Shown here piece after piece: positions 1-6,272 of a stretch of DNA of 11,593 nucleotides. The first letter of the stretch is position 1. Each line of letters starts with the position of its first letter. Source of the DNA: JBBQIY01 sp964618405 (GTDB lineage Bacteria > Verrucomicrobiota > Kiritimatiellia > RFP12 > UBA3636); NCBI GenBank assembly GCA_964618405.1, contig CAZUAY010000120.1:1-11593 (forward strand), given 5' to 3'. Position numbers and translations under genes: made by a program. The notes below the pieces were generated by a model. That model was not told the DNA's origin. It worked only from the letters and a program-made list of their open reading frames with translations, and did not search any database.

Positions 1-42
1 TCAAGGCCTGTTCTTTGGGGCTTTCCATTCAAACCCCGGCGA

Positions 43-75
43 CTAACCGATTACTCTAGGGTGGTAATCGGTTAG
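43..75. repeat. Perfect 12-bp inverted repeat (CTAACCGATTAC hairpin)
   Basis: CTAACCGATTAC at 43-54 is followed, after a 9-nt loop, by its exact reverse complement at 64-75. No T-run follows, so a rho-independent terminator is unlikely. The same word forms a similar but larger palindrome at 11354-11399, after the last gene. Confidence 0.8.
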
Positions 76-120
76 CGACTGGGGAAGAACTTGGGGTCAT
101 CTAAGTTGAGGATAAAATGT

Positions 121-142
121 AGGGAATTTGGAGGGAATTTGG
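121..142. repeat. 11-bp direct tandem duplication
   Basis: AGGGAATTTGG occurs twice head to tail with no mismatch (121-131 and 132-142). It lies in non-coding DNA and no function is evident. Confidence 0.8.
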
Positions 143-190
143 CTTGTATCCTAATCGTAATCGTTGCCTATAACTCGATTTTCGCTAAGC

Positions 191-475
191 AGTGGTCGTA
201 ACGAACGGAGCACGGGTTTTCAACCCGTGTACGAAAACGGGTTGGAAAACCCGTTCTCCGTTTGCTTCGCCTGCCTGCCGTCGCCGCACAGGCAGGCTCC
301 TCTTGTAGACGTGGTGTCCTCGTCGCGTAACGGGCTGAGGCGACTTCGCGGAGGCTCGACAAAGTTTGCGACAAAGTTTTGGGCGGGCAAAAAGTTACCC
401 CATCGTTTTTCGGTGCGCCGCGCGGAGAGTTTGCCTATAACTTCGAGTCCCACTCTCGCTATCCACTTCCAGCTT
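191..475 (+). repeat. REP-like palindromic repeat block, copy 1
   Basis: The core (204-262) is a compound palindrome. An outer stem AACGGAG (204-210) / CTCCGTT (256-262) encloses two hairpins: CACGGGTT/AACCCGTG (211-218/222-229, 3-nt loop) and ACGGGTT/AACCCGT (237-243/248-254, 4-nt loop). It could fold as a three-way junction in single-stranded DNA or RNA. A near-identical copy lies in inverse orientation at 2907-3118. The similarity also includes a second arm (about 391-472) beginning AAGTTACCCCATCG. Between core and arm, copy 1 carries about 110 bp that copy 2 lacks. The form resembles REP/BIME or MITE-like dispersed elements; no transposase is present here. Confidence 0.8.
269..297. repeat. 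9-bp stem hairpin inside REP-like block
   Basis: GCCTGCCTG (269-277) and CAGGCAGGC (289-297) are perfect inverted repeats with an 11-nt loop. The hairpin belongs to the extra segment of copy 1 that is absent from copy 2 at 2907-3118, so it may be an insertion into an older element. Confidence 0.65.
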
Positions 476-585
476 TCCTGAGTTCCAGATTAAATTCTCC
501 CACTCGACAAGCCTCTACCCTCACAAACATGAACAATCAGCAACCTCGGTCAACCGATTACGGCACACACCCCACTGGATCAAGC

Positions 586-615
586 GATTACGATTAAGAT
601 TACGATTAAGATTAA
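586..615. repeat. GATTAC/GATTAA short tandem repeat
   Basis: Five consecutive 6-mers of the form GATTA(C/A) are present: two perfect 12-bp units (586-597, 598-609) plus a final GATTAA (610-615). A related motif on the opposite strand lies at 151-163. The run sits just upstream of the promoter of the first gene. Confidence 0.75.
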
Positions 616-678
616 GACCTCGCAATACCAAGCCGACCCTGACCGATTACCTGCTGATTCAAAGATTCAAAGAAGTGC

Positions 679-707
679 TTGAATCCGGTCTGATTAAGAC
701 GTACAAT
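679..707 (+). promoter_or_regulatory. Candidate sigma70-type promoter for the 785-2743 gene pair
   Basis: TTGAAT (679-684) is separated by exactly 17 nt from TACAAT (702-707). These match the housekeeping -35 and -10 consensus at four and five of six positions. Transcription would begin near 714 and leave a leader of about 70 nt before the ATG at 785. It is the best promoter I found in the window, but it is predicted from pattern alone. Confidence 0.5.
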
Positions 708-771
708 ATGAGATCAGAAGCTGGTGGTAGGTCTAATGAGCAGTGTTGCTTGCTTGGCTAAGTCCTCTTAC

Positions 772-776
772 AGGAG
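772..776 (+). promoter_or_regulatory. Ribosome binding site fixing the start at 785
   Basis: AGGAG lies 8 nt before the ATG at 785. An in-frame GTG at 743 would give 14 more residues but has no comparable site, so 785 is preferred. Confidence 0.75.
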
Positions 777-784
777 CTTTTGAA

Positions 785-1774
785 ATGAATGCGAGTTATC
801 AAGGGAAATGGGTTTACCCTGTTTTTTATAGATGGGGTGCCCTCGGTTTGTTTAAGCGACATCTTTTTAAGCTGATGGTATTGGGCTTTGCTATGTGCAG
901 TGCTATTGCACGGAATGTTACCGCACCTGCAAATGTATTTGCGGGACGTCAAGCGGTTATTCTACGTGACGTTCCGAATCTTTCACAGGGCGAGAAGCTG
1001 AGTTTCCGTGTTGCTAAGGATCATCGGACGCTGGCCAGCGGGACGGTTGCTGTCGGTGAAGATGGCGAGGTGTCGCTGCCTGTCGCACTCCCGGGAATGA
1101 AGTCTGGCGTCGCAATGAAATTGGAATTGTCGCTAGCGAAGGAGACAGGTGGCGCATCGGAGTCGCTGGCCTCGGGTACGGTGTGGGCTTTTGCCGAGCA
1201 GCCGTTTGCTGGAGACGAAAATCCGGCCGTGATGAAAAAAATCTATCTCTACGATCCGGAGGATAAGACGGCAGAGGCATTTGAATCGATCAAGCTGCGT
1301 GTTGATCGTGTTGGCGATGTTAACGCCCTTGAATCTGTGACGAATGCTTTGATCATTTTTCACGAGGGGTTTTCGCTCGAATCAGTTCGAGGTGTTGATG
1401 AGGTTTTAGTGGGACTTGTTCGTCGTGGGAATAGCGTGCTCTTGCTTGCGCCTTCTGAGGGCAATGTGCCGCTTTGGAATGAGTTAGAGGAATGCTGGTA
1501 CGGAACTGCGAAAGGGTTACATCGCCAAACCAAAATTGAGGGCACGGATTACGATCTCGATTTGTCTTCGATGCCGGCGAGCCACTTCCGGCTTGTTGGC
1601 ATCCGTGATGAAGCGGTTGTGCAGGTGGATGCAGGCAATGGCTATGAAGCCGCTATCTTGAGAGACTTAAAAAATGACGGAAAGATCATCTTCTGCGGCT
1701 TAAGTTTAATTTCGAATTGGGAGAAGACGCCAGCGGCTCGGTGGTTGCTGGCTGAGATTCTATTGTTTCATTAA
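785..1774 (+). CDS. Secreted protein with Ig-like and amidotransferase-like domains
   Basis: The gene encodes 329 residues. A basic stretch (FKRH, about residues 23-26) precedes a hydrophobic segment (27-41) and a possible signal peptidase I site after AIA (40-42), so export is likely, although the segment before the hydrophobic core is long. Residues about 50-145 alternate short strands in the manner of an Ig-like beta-sandwich. Residues about 155-329 resemble the class I glutamine-amidotransferase-like fold of DUF4350/ThuA-like secreted proteins: strand ALIIFHEG, a helix, then LLLAPSEG at about 218-226 where active enzymes have the GxCxG elbow, and a final GKIIFCGLSLISNW near 298-311. No cysteine stands at the elbow, so catalysis is doubtful and a binding or structural role is more plausible. 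The next gene follows after 27 bp, probably in the same transcript. Family assignment is by pattern only and uncertain. Confidence 0.75.
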   Translation: MNASYQGKWVYPVFYRWGALGLFKRHLFKLMVLGFAMCSAIARNVTAPANVFAGRQAVILRDVPNLSQGEKLSFRVAKDHRTLASGTVAVGEDGEVSLPVALPGMKSGVAMKLELSLAKETGGASESLASGTVWAFAEQPFAGDENPAVMKKIYLYDPEDKTAEAFESIKLRVDRVGDVNALESVTNALIIFHEGFSLESVRGVDEVLVGLVRRGNSVLLLAPSEGNVPLWNELEECWYGTAKGLHRQTKIEGTDYDLDLSSMPASHFRLVGIRDEAVVQVDAGNGYEAAILRDLKNDGKIIFCGLSLISNWEKTPAARWLLAEILLFH

Positions 1775-1780
1775 AATGGG

Positions 1781-1792
1781 TTCGTTAACGAA
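1781..1792. promoter_or_regulatory. 12-bp perfect palindrome between two genes
   Basis: TTCGTTAACGAA is fully self-complementary and fills much of the 27-bp gap between the first two genes. It overlaps the start of the AAAGGA ribosome binding site (1791-1796) of the downstream gene. It could be a protein-binding site or an RNA hairpin limiting translation, or it could be chance. Confidence 0.35.
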
Positions 1793-1801
1793 AGGAAAAA
1801 A

Positions 1802-2743
1802 ATGAAGAAATCACAAATGATGATGAAATCTAGTATTGCTGTCTTTTTGGCGGCTGTTTTCGTTGGAGTTGCGGCTGAGGGACCAATCCCGTCAGCAATT
1901 CTGCCGTTTGCTGAACGTGGCACAACGGTAAAAGGCTTAGGGGAGAAGGTGACGGATTTGCTTTTTGTCAACCTTGCGGAATCAGAAAGTCTTTGGCTCG
2001 TTGATCGACAGGATTTCGGTGCGACGCTTTCCGAGCAGGAGTTGTCTGCCTCTGGCATGGTGAATCCGGCCCAGGCAGTTAAGATCGGATCCCTGACGGG
2101 GGCGAAGGTGCTGATCGCCGGTTCAGTCTTCGAAGTGGATAAAAAGCTCCATATCGTGGCCAAAATTATCAGCACGGAGACATCGCGCACGCTGGGAGTC
2201 GCAGTGGAAAGCGAGGGGAATGCCGAATTGGGTCCGCAGGTTAAGACGTTAGCAGAGAAAATTTCTACCACCATCAAGACGAAAACAGCCCTTCTCCTTG
2301 CACCGGACGTGAAGCAGGAAGACAGCGTCGCCGAGCTCAAAAAAGCGCTGGGTGATTCGAAGCTGCCGGTAGCTTCCCTTTCGATTGCCGAACGGCATGT
2401 TGGACAGGCGACGATCGATCCTGCGGCAGAGACTGAATTCTCGCTGTACTATATTGCTGCGGGTGGCACCCTGCTGGCGAAAGAGGACCGAGCAAAGGCT
2501 GACATCCGGATCGAGGGCGAAGGCTTCAGCGAATTCGCAGCACGCCGCGGCAATCTGATCAGCGTGAAGGCGAGAGTTGAAGTCAAGGCGATTGACATCA
2601 AGACAGGCGAAGTCCTGGCCATTGACCGCGAAACGGCAATTGTCGTGGATTTAACGGAGCAGATTGCTGGCAAGGCTGCGTTGCAGAAGGCCTCGGCGAG
2701 CATTGCACTGCGGATGTTGCCGAAATTGGCAAAGAAGAAGTAG
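1802..2743 (+). CDS. Periplasmic CsgG-like protein
   Basis: The gene encodes 313 residues, with AAAGGA placed 5 nt before ATG. Residues 1-25 form a clear signal peptide (basic MKKSQMMMK, hydrophobic core, VAA before EGP). There is no lipobox cysteine, unlike true CsgG. Residues about 31-130 match the CsgG/FlgO-type fold: SAILPFAERG, then LVDRQDF and the helix with EQELSAS, the strand AKVLIAGSVF (about 100-110), then a strand returning to the sheet. Residues about 165-308 look like a second related module ending in VKAIDIKTGEVLAID and a helix, as in LpoB/CsgG-type proteins. The same signature occurs in the large proteins at 3339 and 7315, to which it is distantly related. Known relatives act at the outer membrane (curli secretion, flagellar LPS ring, PBP activation); its actual role is not deducible. 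Confidence 0.85.
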   Translation: MKKSQMMMKSSIAVFLAAVFVGVAAEGPIPSAILPFAERGTTVKGLGEKVTDLLFVNLAESESLWLVDRQDFGATLSEQELSASGMVNPAQAVKIGSLTGAKVLIAGSVFEVDKKLHIVAKIISTETSRTLGVAVESEGNAELGPQVKTLAEKISTTIKTKTALLLAPDVKQEDSVAELKKALGDSKLPVASLSIAERHVGQATIDPAAETEFSLYYIAAGGTLLAKEDRAKADIRIEGEGFSEFAARRGNLISVKARVEVKAIDIKTGEVLAIDRETAIVVDLTEQIAGKAALQKASASIALRMLPKLAKKK

Positions 2744-2744
2744 G

Positions 2745-2767
2745 CTGCGAGTTACTAAGCGTCGCAG
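2745..2767 (+). terminator. Weak hairpin just after the CsgG-like gene
   Basis: CTGCGA (2745-2750) can pair with TCGCAG (2762-2767) across an 11-nt loop, starting 2 nt after the stop codon. There is no following T-run, so it may protect the 3' end or act with Rho; intrinsic termination is doubtful. Confidence 0.25.
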
Positions 2768-2865
2768 AAGAGTCTAACCATGAAACACATGAAACTTCAT
2801 GAAAGTGGAATTTTTTGTGGTAAATGGGATCGGGTGCGTTGCTTTTATTTCGTGACGCTTAGTAA
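2752..2865. repeat. Small element bounded by 12-bp inverted repeats
   Basis: TTACTAAGCGTC (2752-2763) and its exact complement GACGCTTAGTAA (2854-2865) enclose 90 bp. Inside are three CATGAAA words spaced 9-10 bp apart (2779, 2788, 2798). The arrangement resembles a tiny non-autonomous element, but no flanking target duplication is evident. Confidence 0.45.
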
Positions 2866-2906
2866 GTTTGTTGATTCGCAGTGGAACTCGAGTTCAGGGA
2901 AGGTAG

Positions 2907-3118
2907 GAACGTTGGAAGCGGATAGCGAGAGTGGGGAGAAAAACCAGTGTGAAACTGAAGTTGTAGACAAGCCCGCCGCGCGGCTGCGCCGCGAAAAAAC
3001 GATGGGGTAACTTTATGCATGGATCGAGGACGAGGATGAGCGAAGCAAACGGAGAACGGGTTTTCCAACCCGTTTTCGCACACGGGTTGGAAAACCCGTG
3101 CTCCGTTCGTTACGATCA
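2907..3118 (-). repeat. REP-like palindromic repeat block, copy 2 (inverted)
   Basis: Read on the minus strand this matches the block at 191-475. The core (3048-3107) has the outer stem AACGGAG/CTCCGTT (3048-3054/3101-3107) and two inner hairpins, ACGGGTT/AACCCGT (3056-3062/3067-3073) and CACGGGTT/AACCCGTG (3081-3088/3093-3100). The second arm (2907-3012) includes the complements of the CCACTCTCGCTATCC and AAGTTACCCCATCG motifs. The GC hairpin CGCGGC/GCCGCG (2979-2984/2988-2993) lies within it. The two copies flank the 785-2743 gene pair head to head. Confidence 0.8.
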
Positions 3119-3140
3119 CTCTTTTAGCTCGAATGTCAGG

Positions 3141-3168
3141 ACTAGCGACTAGCGACTAGCCACTAGCG
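3141..3168. repeat. Four tandem 7-bp repeats (ACTAGCG)
   Basis: The units read ACTAGCG, ACTAGCG, ACTAGCC, ACTAGCG, with one mismatch. Related words occur beside the palindromes at 39-81 (GCGACTAA, TTAGCGACT) and 11402-11415 (TGACTAGTCGCTAG), suggesting one family of intergenic short repeats. Confidence 0.75.
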
Positions 3169-3261
3169 ACTTCTCTCCTAACTTTGCCACAAAGAATAAA
3201 AAACCAAAAAAAAACCAAAAGAGGGATTTCTGCTGTTCTTGGGTTTTTGAGGATAACTAAA

Positions 3262-3342
3262 ATGAAAACATACGTATTTTTTTGGAACTCAAAACTGAAC
3301 GTTGAACCCTGTTCCCTGAATCCTCGAGGAGTGTTTCAATGA
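3262..3342 (+). CDS. Possible 26-residue leader peptide
   Basis: An ATG at 3262 is preceded by GAGGA (3249-3253) at 8-nt spacing. It opens 26 codons whose TGA (3340-3342) overlaps the start of the large gene as ATGA. The peptide starts MKTYVFFW and has no recognisable domain. The arrangement would allow translational coupling to the large gene. However, the large gene has its own GAGGAG site (3326-3331), and short ORFs with a fortuitous site are common, so this is tentative. Confidence 0.3.
   Translation: MKTYVFFWNSKLNVEPCSLNPRGVFQ
3326..3331 (+). promoter_or_regulatory. Ribosome binding site of the first large CsgG-like gene
   Basis: GAGGAG lies 7 nt before the ATG at 3339 and inside the possible leader ORF, supporting this start. 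Confidence 0.7.
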
Positions 3343-6272
3343 AGTATTCGTTGCTCGTGCAGTTTGCTGTGTTGTGTTCAGTAGCGGTTTTAAGTGGCGG
3401 TATTGCGGTGGGCGAAACGAACGCGCCACCGGTTCGGTTGGCGGTGATTGCGGAGGGAAATTCTGTGGAATGCCGCAACTTGGCGGATTTAATTCAAGTC
3501 GAGCTATCAAAACGTGATGATCTGGAATTAGTAGAACGCGAGGAGATTGATCGCGTGCTGGCTGAACAAGCCCTTACAGCTTCAGCTCTTGTGGCCGAGT
3601 CACAGCGCGTTCGACTGGGTGCGATCTTACGGGCGAAGGGGCTGCTGTTTATTGGTCAGACGAATCCAACGAATGGTGTGTTTCAGGTGAGATTGGTAGA
3701 GACTCGGCACGGGTTTGTGGCGGGGTTCATTGTTCATGAGGCGACAACGCCGTTGCCTCAAACGCAAGCTGCCGTTGATCGGGCGACCGCGAATTTGTCG
3801 CTTCCTCCTGATGAGCAAGTTGGCGTGAGCATGCTGGTTATCAACAATGGCTTGCCGGGGAATCTGAAGACACGACCCATTGTGCAAGAGTTCATGGAAG
3901 GCATTGAGCAACGGGTGATGGTTGAACTCGCGTCGATGCCAGGAACCTTAATTCTCGAACGGAGGAAGCTGGACGATGTCGCGCGGGAAGATGATCTGAC
4001 AGGGAAGGCCAGTTCATTCATGGCGGGGACGCTGTTAATCGACGGAGGGTTAAATCCAGCCGCCGATTTGACGGCGGAAAAGGATGATCCTCCGATCGTG
4101 CTGACCTTACGGCTTCGTAATTTAGCCACGGGTACGACGAAGATCGTGAAAGTAGAGGGAGGATTACTGAGCTTGCGCTCTCTTGAGCAAAAGGCGCTAT
4201 CCGATCTCGTTGGAGTCGCGCTGGAGATGCGGGCAGAAGCTGGTACAGGCACCTTAAAGGCCGAAGTGAAGATCTTGGACGACCTGGTCAAGCGCTATCA
4301 GCTTTCCTGGGCGAGCGAAGCGGCGTTCGCAATCGATGCCTCGGATAAGAAGCGGGTGAGGACACATGCGTTGATGTTGTCTGAGCAAATCGAGAATTTG
4401 CCTGATGATCGTGCGAGGGCAATCACCTTGGCTAAGGTTGAAGTGCTTTGTCGTGAGCATGGCATCTCGTTAACATCGCTTTGGTCGCTGAGGGGGACCT
4501 CTGAAGGAACGGTATTAAAATATTTGAAGCAACCTGAGACGTTTTTAGATTTAGAATTGTATCGGTTACTCCAACCGCTTCGAAAAACACTATTGTCAGA
4601 ATTTGAGCGCCAAGCGTTACAGGTGCAGTCACCCCTTAGTTTTGATACGTGTGTCAAATGGCTACCAGGGATTGTCGCGTTGCCTTCCGAGCGCCGCGCG
4701 CATCTACAGAACTGGGTGCAGAAGCTTCAGGCGGATCCAAAAACCTCCGAGGAAATGAAGTATTTTCTTTCTACATACGTGCTTTATGTTTACCGTTGGA
4801 AGATAGAGGATCTGATGCGGTTCAGGAGTTCTGATGATCTGGTTAGCCGATTCCATGCGAACCGCGTTCTTATGAGAGACGAGCGAAGCCGAAAGGCAAG
4901 GATTGAATACAGCGATGCCATGATGGCCGATCTTGATGCTTATCTGGCTCGGACAAAGGGCATCGACCCTTCTTGGCGTTACTTACATACTGGATCAGGG
5001 GTTGCCGTCAATGGCAAAAGATATACTCCTAATCGCTGGCCTAGTGAATCGTTACGGGATATTTATTTCTATCGTCCTAAGTTGAAGGAATTGGTTCAGC
5101 GAAAATTCTTTGAGCGTATGAAAGGCCTGTTGGAGGAAAAAGATTTTCGTACGATTGCTGTTCTGGACTACGACCTTATGCTCTCGACGATTCCCGAACG
5201 CGAATTGTTCGATTGGATGACTGCAATTGTTGAACAAAAAGAGCAGAATTGGGAGACATTAGATCTTTTTCCCGATATGAAGCGCTGGCGAGCGGAGATC
5301 CTAACTCGGCATCCAGAATTTTTAAAAGGGAACAAACTTAAGGAGCGTGTGCTGGTTTCGGCCTTAACGGATGGTGTGCGCTTGAAGAAATTGATGCGTC
5401 CTAAAGAAAAAGCAGAACGCGAAATGACGGTATTGTTTCAACGGATTCTCGTCGACGGTGACACACTGTGGGTCGGACTGACAAGTCGCCCAGTGGATGT
5501 TCTCAACGGAGAACGGCAGTGGTTTAATCTACTGGGGGTACTAGAAATCGATCTTGTTGATGGTCATGTGAAATCCGAACGCTCTCGATGGTTCCCGGGA
5601 GATACCGCTTCGTTTACAACGCGTTTCGAGCTTGGTGGCATGGTCCGTGCCGGTGATTATCTAGCCATGCTTCATCCTGGGGTGGGGGTTTTTGCCATTC
5701 CGATTCGGGAAACGGATATGGCGGGAGGACGCCTTTTGGGGTTCGAAGAAGGATTACCGACTCAGGATAATCACGCTTCATCCGGTTTTTCAGGATCTCT
5801 GGTGGGCATGCGCGAAGGTGTCTGCCTGGGTCTCAAACAATGGATTGTCTATTGGGATTTCGATACTTGGAAGTCACGCATTCTTCTTGATGTGGAGGAT
5901 TCTGCGACGACTCTTGGCTATGATGACAAGGCAAAGTACATACGGGGGTTGACGTCTAATTCTCAGACGGATGAAATGTGGCTTAATCTTGCTGGTTCTG
6001 AAGTCGGCATAGCGAGCACTGTTCGATCTTTTTATTGTAAGGGCTTATCTGGAAACTGGGAGGGAATCGAGAAGGAGGATCTGCCTCCGCCTTCGGAGGT
6101 TGACCAGAAGCTAGACCAGGCGCGTCAACTCTTGAAGGATGCCAAGGTGTCCGATATTCGTGAAGTCGCGGTGTGGCGAGACAAAATCATTGTCCTTTAC
6201 GGCTCTGGTTCCGACACGTGGAAAGTGTCTGAGTTTTCGCCTGTCGAGAATGGAGGGGAGAATGAGAAATAG
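3339..6272 (+). CDS. Large secreted CsgG-like / helical / propeller-like protein, copy A1
   Basis: The gene encodes 977 residues. Residues 1-25 form a signal peptide (MKYSLLVQF, hydrophobic core, GIAVG before ET). Residues about 32-140 form a CsgG/FlgO-like module: RLAVIAEGN, ELVEREEIDRVLAEQ (63-77), AKGLLFIGQ (99-107). Residues about 160-300 repeat the pattern (SMLVINNG, ILERRKLDDVARE at 205-217, MAGTLLIDGG at 228-237), so the fold seems duplicated. About 310-690 is mostly charged helices with a motif shared with A2 (KDFRTIAVLD, LMLSTI). From about 700 to 950 short strands with LVDGDTLWVG and LLDVEDSATTLGY suggest a beta-propeller. The stop overlaps the next gene by 11 nt. Likely periplasmic or outer-membrane associated; no lipobox is clear. 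The precise function is unknown. Confidence 0.85.
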   Translation: MKYSLLVQFAVLCSVAVLSGGIAVGETNAPPVRLAVIAEGNSVECRNLADLIQVELSKRDDLELVEREEIDRVLAEQALTASALVAESQRVRLGAILRAKGLLFIGQTNPTNGVFQVRLVETRHGFVAGFIVHEATTPLPQTQAAVDRATANLSLPPDEQVGVSMLVINNGLPGNLKTRPIVQEFMEGIEQRVMVELASMPGTLILERRKLDDVAREDDLTGKASSFMAGTLLIDGGLNPAADLTAEKDDPPIVLTLRLRNLATGTTKIVKVEGGLLSLRSLEQKALSDLVGVALEMRAEAGTGTLKAEVKILDDLVKRYQLSWASEAAFAIDASDKKRVRTHALMLSEQIENLPDDRARAITLAKVEVLCREHGISLTSLWSLRGTSEGTVLKYLKQPETFLDLELYRLLQPLRKTLLSEFERQALQVQSPLSFDTCVKWLPGIVALPSERRAHLQNWVQKLQADPKTSEEMKYFLSTYVLYVYRWKIEDLMRFRSSDDLVSRFHANRVLMRDERSRKARIEYSDAMMADLDAYLARTKGIDPSWRYLHTGSGVAVNGKRYTPNRWPSESLRDIYFYRPKLKELVQRKFFERMKGLLEEKDFRTIAVLDYDLMLSTIPERELFDWMTAIVEQKEQNWETLDLFPDMKRWRAEILTRHPEFLKGNKLKERVLVSALTDGVRLKKLMRPKEKAEREMTVLFQRILVDGDTLWVGLTSRPVDVLNGERQWFNLLGVLEIDLVDGHVKSERSRWFPGDTASFTTRFELGGMVRAGDYLAMLHPGVGVFAIPIRETDMAGGRLLGFEEGLPTQDNHASSGFSGSLVGMREGVCLGLKQWIVYWDFDTWKSRILLDVEDSATTLGYDDKAKYIRGLTSNSQTDEMWLNLAGSEVGIASTVRSFYCKGLSGNWEGIEKEDLPPPSEVDQKLDQARQLLKDAKVSDIREVAVWRDKIIVLYGSGSDTWKVSEFSPVENGGENEK
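3439..3691 (+). repeat. Near-identical patch shared by A1 and A2 (copy in A1)
   Basis: This 253-nt stretch aligns without gaps to 7442-7694 at a constant offset of 4003. By eye there are 15 mismatches, nearly all synonymous, giving one changed residue (I to V). Runs of about 50 nt are identical. Outside the patch the paralogues diverge strongly, so recent gene conversion or domain exchange is the likely cause. Confidence 0.85.

Larger units (their letters stand above)
1..784. other. Long non-coding, repeat-rich leader region
   Basis: I see no convincing gene in this stretch. It holds, in order, a 12-bp stem hairpin (43-75), an 11-bp tandem duplication (121-142), a short CGATTACGATTAG-type motif read on the minus strand (151-163), a REP-like palindromic block (191-475), two further ACCGATTAC words (553-561, 642-650), a GATTA-type tandem repeat (586-615), a doubled GATTCAAA (656-671) and a promoter (679-707). 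Open frames of up to about 105 codons at 164-481 and 379-597 run through the palindromes, lack ribosome binding sites and are treated as chance. Confidence 0.7.
2744..3338. other. Repeat-rich intergenic region between the two operon-like blocks
   Basis: Apart from a possible 26-codon leader ORF (3262-3342) I see no gene. The region holds a 12-bp inverted repeat pair (2752-2763/2854-2865) enclosing three CATGAAA words, the inverted REP-like copy (2907-3118), four 7-bp repeats (3141-3168) and an A-rich stretch (about 3190-3225). Frames at 2780-3010 (plus) and 2859-3119 (minus) run through the palindromes and are not credible genes. I found no strong promoter, although the downstream four-gene block probably needs one here. 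Confidence 0.65.

Noticed and set aside
164..481. 105-codon open frame in the leader region (and the overlapping 72-codon frame 379-597)
   Set aside because: They run through the palindromic REP-like block, have no ribosome binding site, and the equivalent DNA in the inverted copy encodes unrelated short frames.
743..784. Upstream GTG start for the first gene
   Set aside because: It lacks a ribosome binding site, whereas ATG 785 has AGGAG at ideal spacing.
1771..2340. 189-codon minus-strand frame opposite the CsgG-like gene
   Set aside because: Shadow of the plus-strand gene, which has a signal peptide, a ribosome binding site and a recognisable fold; the antisense product is serine/threonine-rich low-complexity sequence.
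2979..2999. GC-rich hairpin followed by A6, considered as a terminator
   Set aside because: On the plus strand A residues follow the stem, and on the minus strand the T-run precedes it; neither orientation fits a rho-independent terminator.
2780..3010. 76-codon open frame after the CsgG-like gene
   Set aside because: It lies in the CATGAAA and REP-like repeats, without a ribosome binding site or protein-like composition.
191..3118. Composite transposon carrying the first gene pair
   Set aside because: The flanking blocks contain no transposase and no target-site duplication is visible, so only a repeat pair is claimed.
3141..3168. CRISPR-like array
   Set aside because: The units are 7 bp with no spacers and no cas genes are nearby; this is a simple tandem repeat.
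3758..4291. 177-codon minus-strand frame opposite A1
   Set aside because: Serine-rich shadow with no supporting signals; the plus-strand frame is the conserved one.
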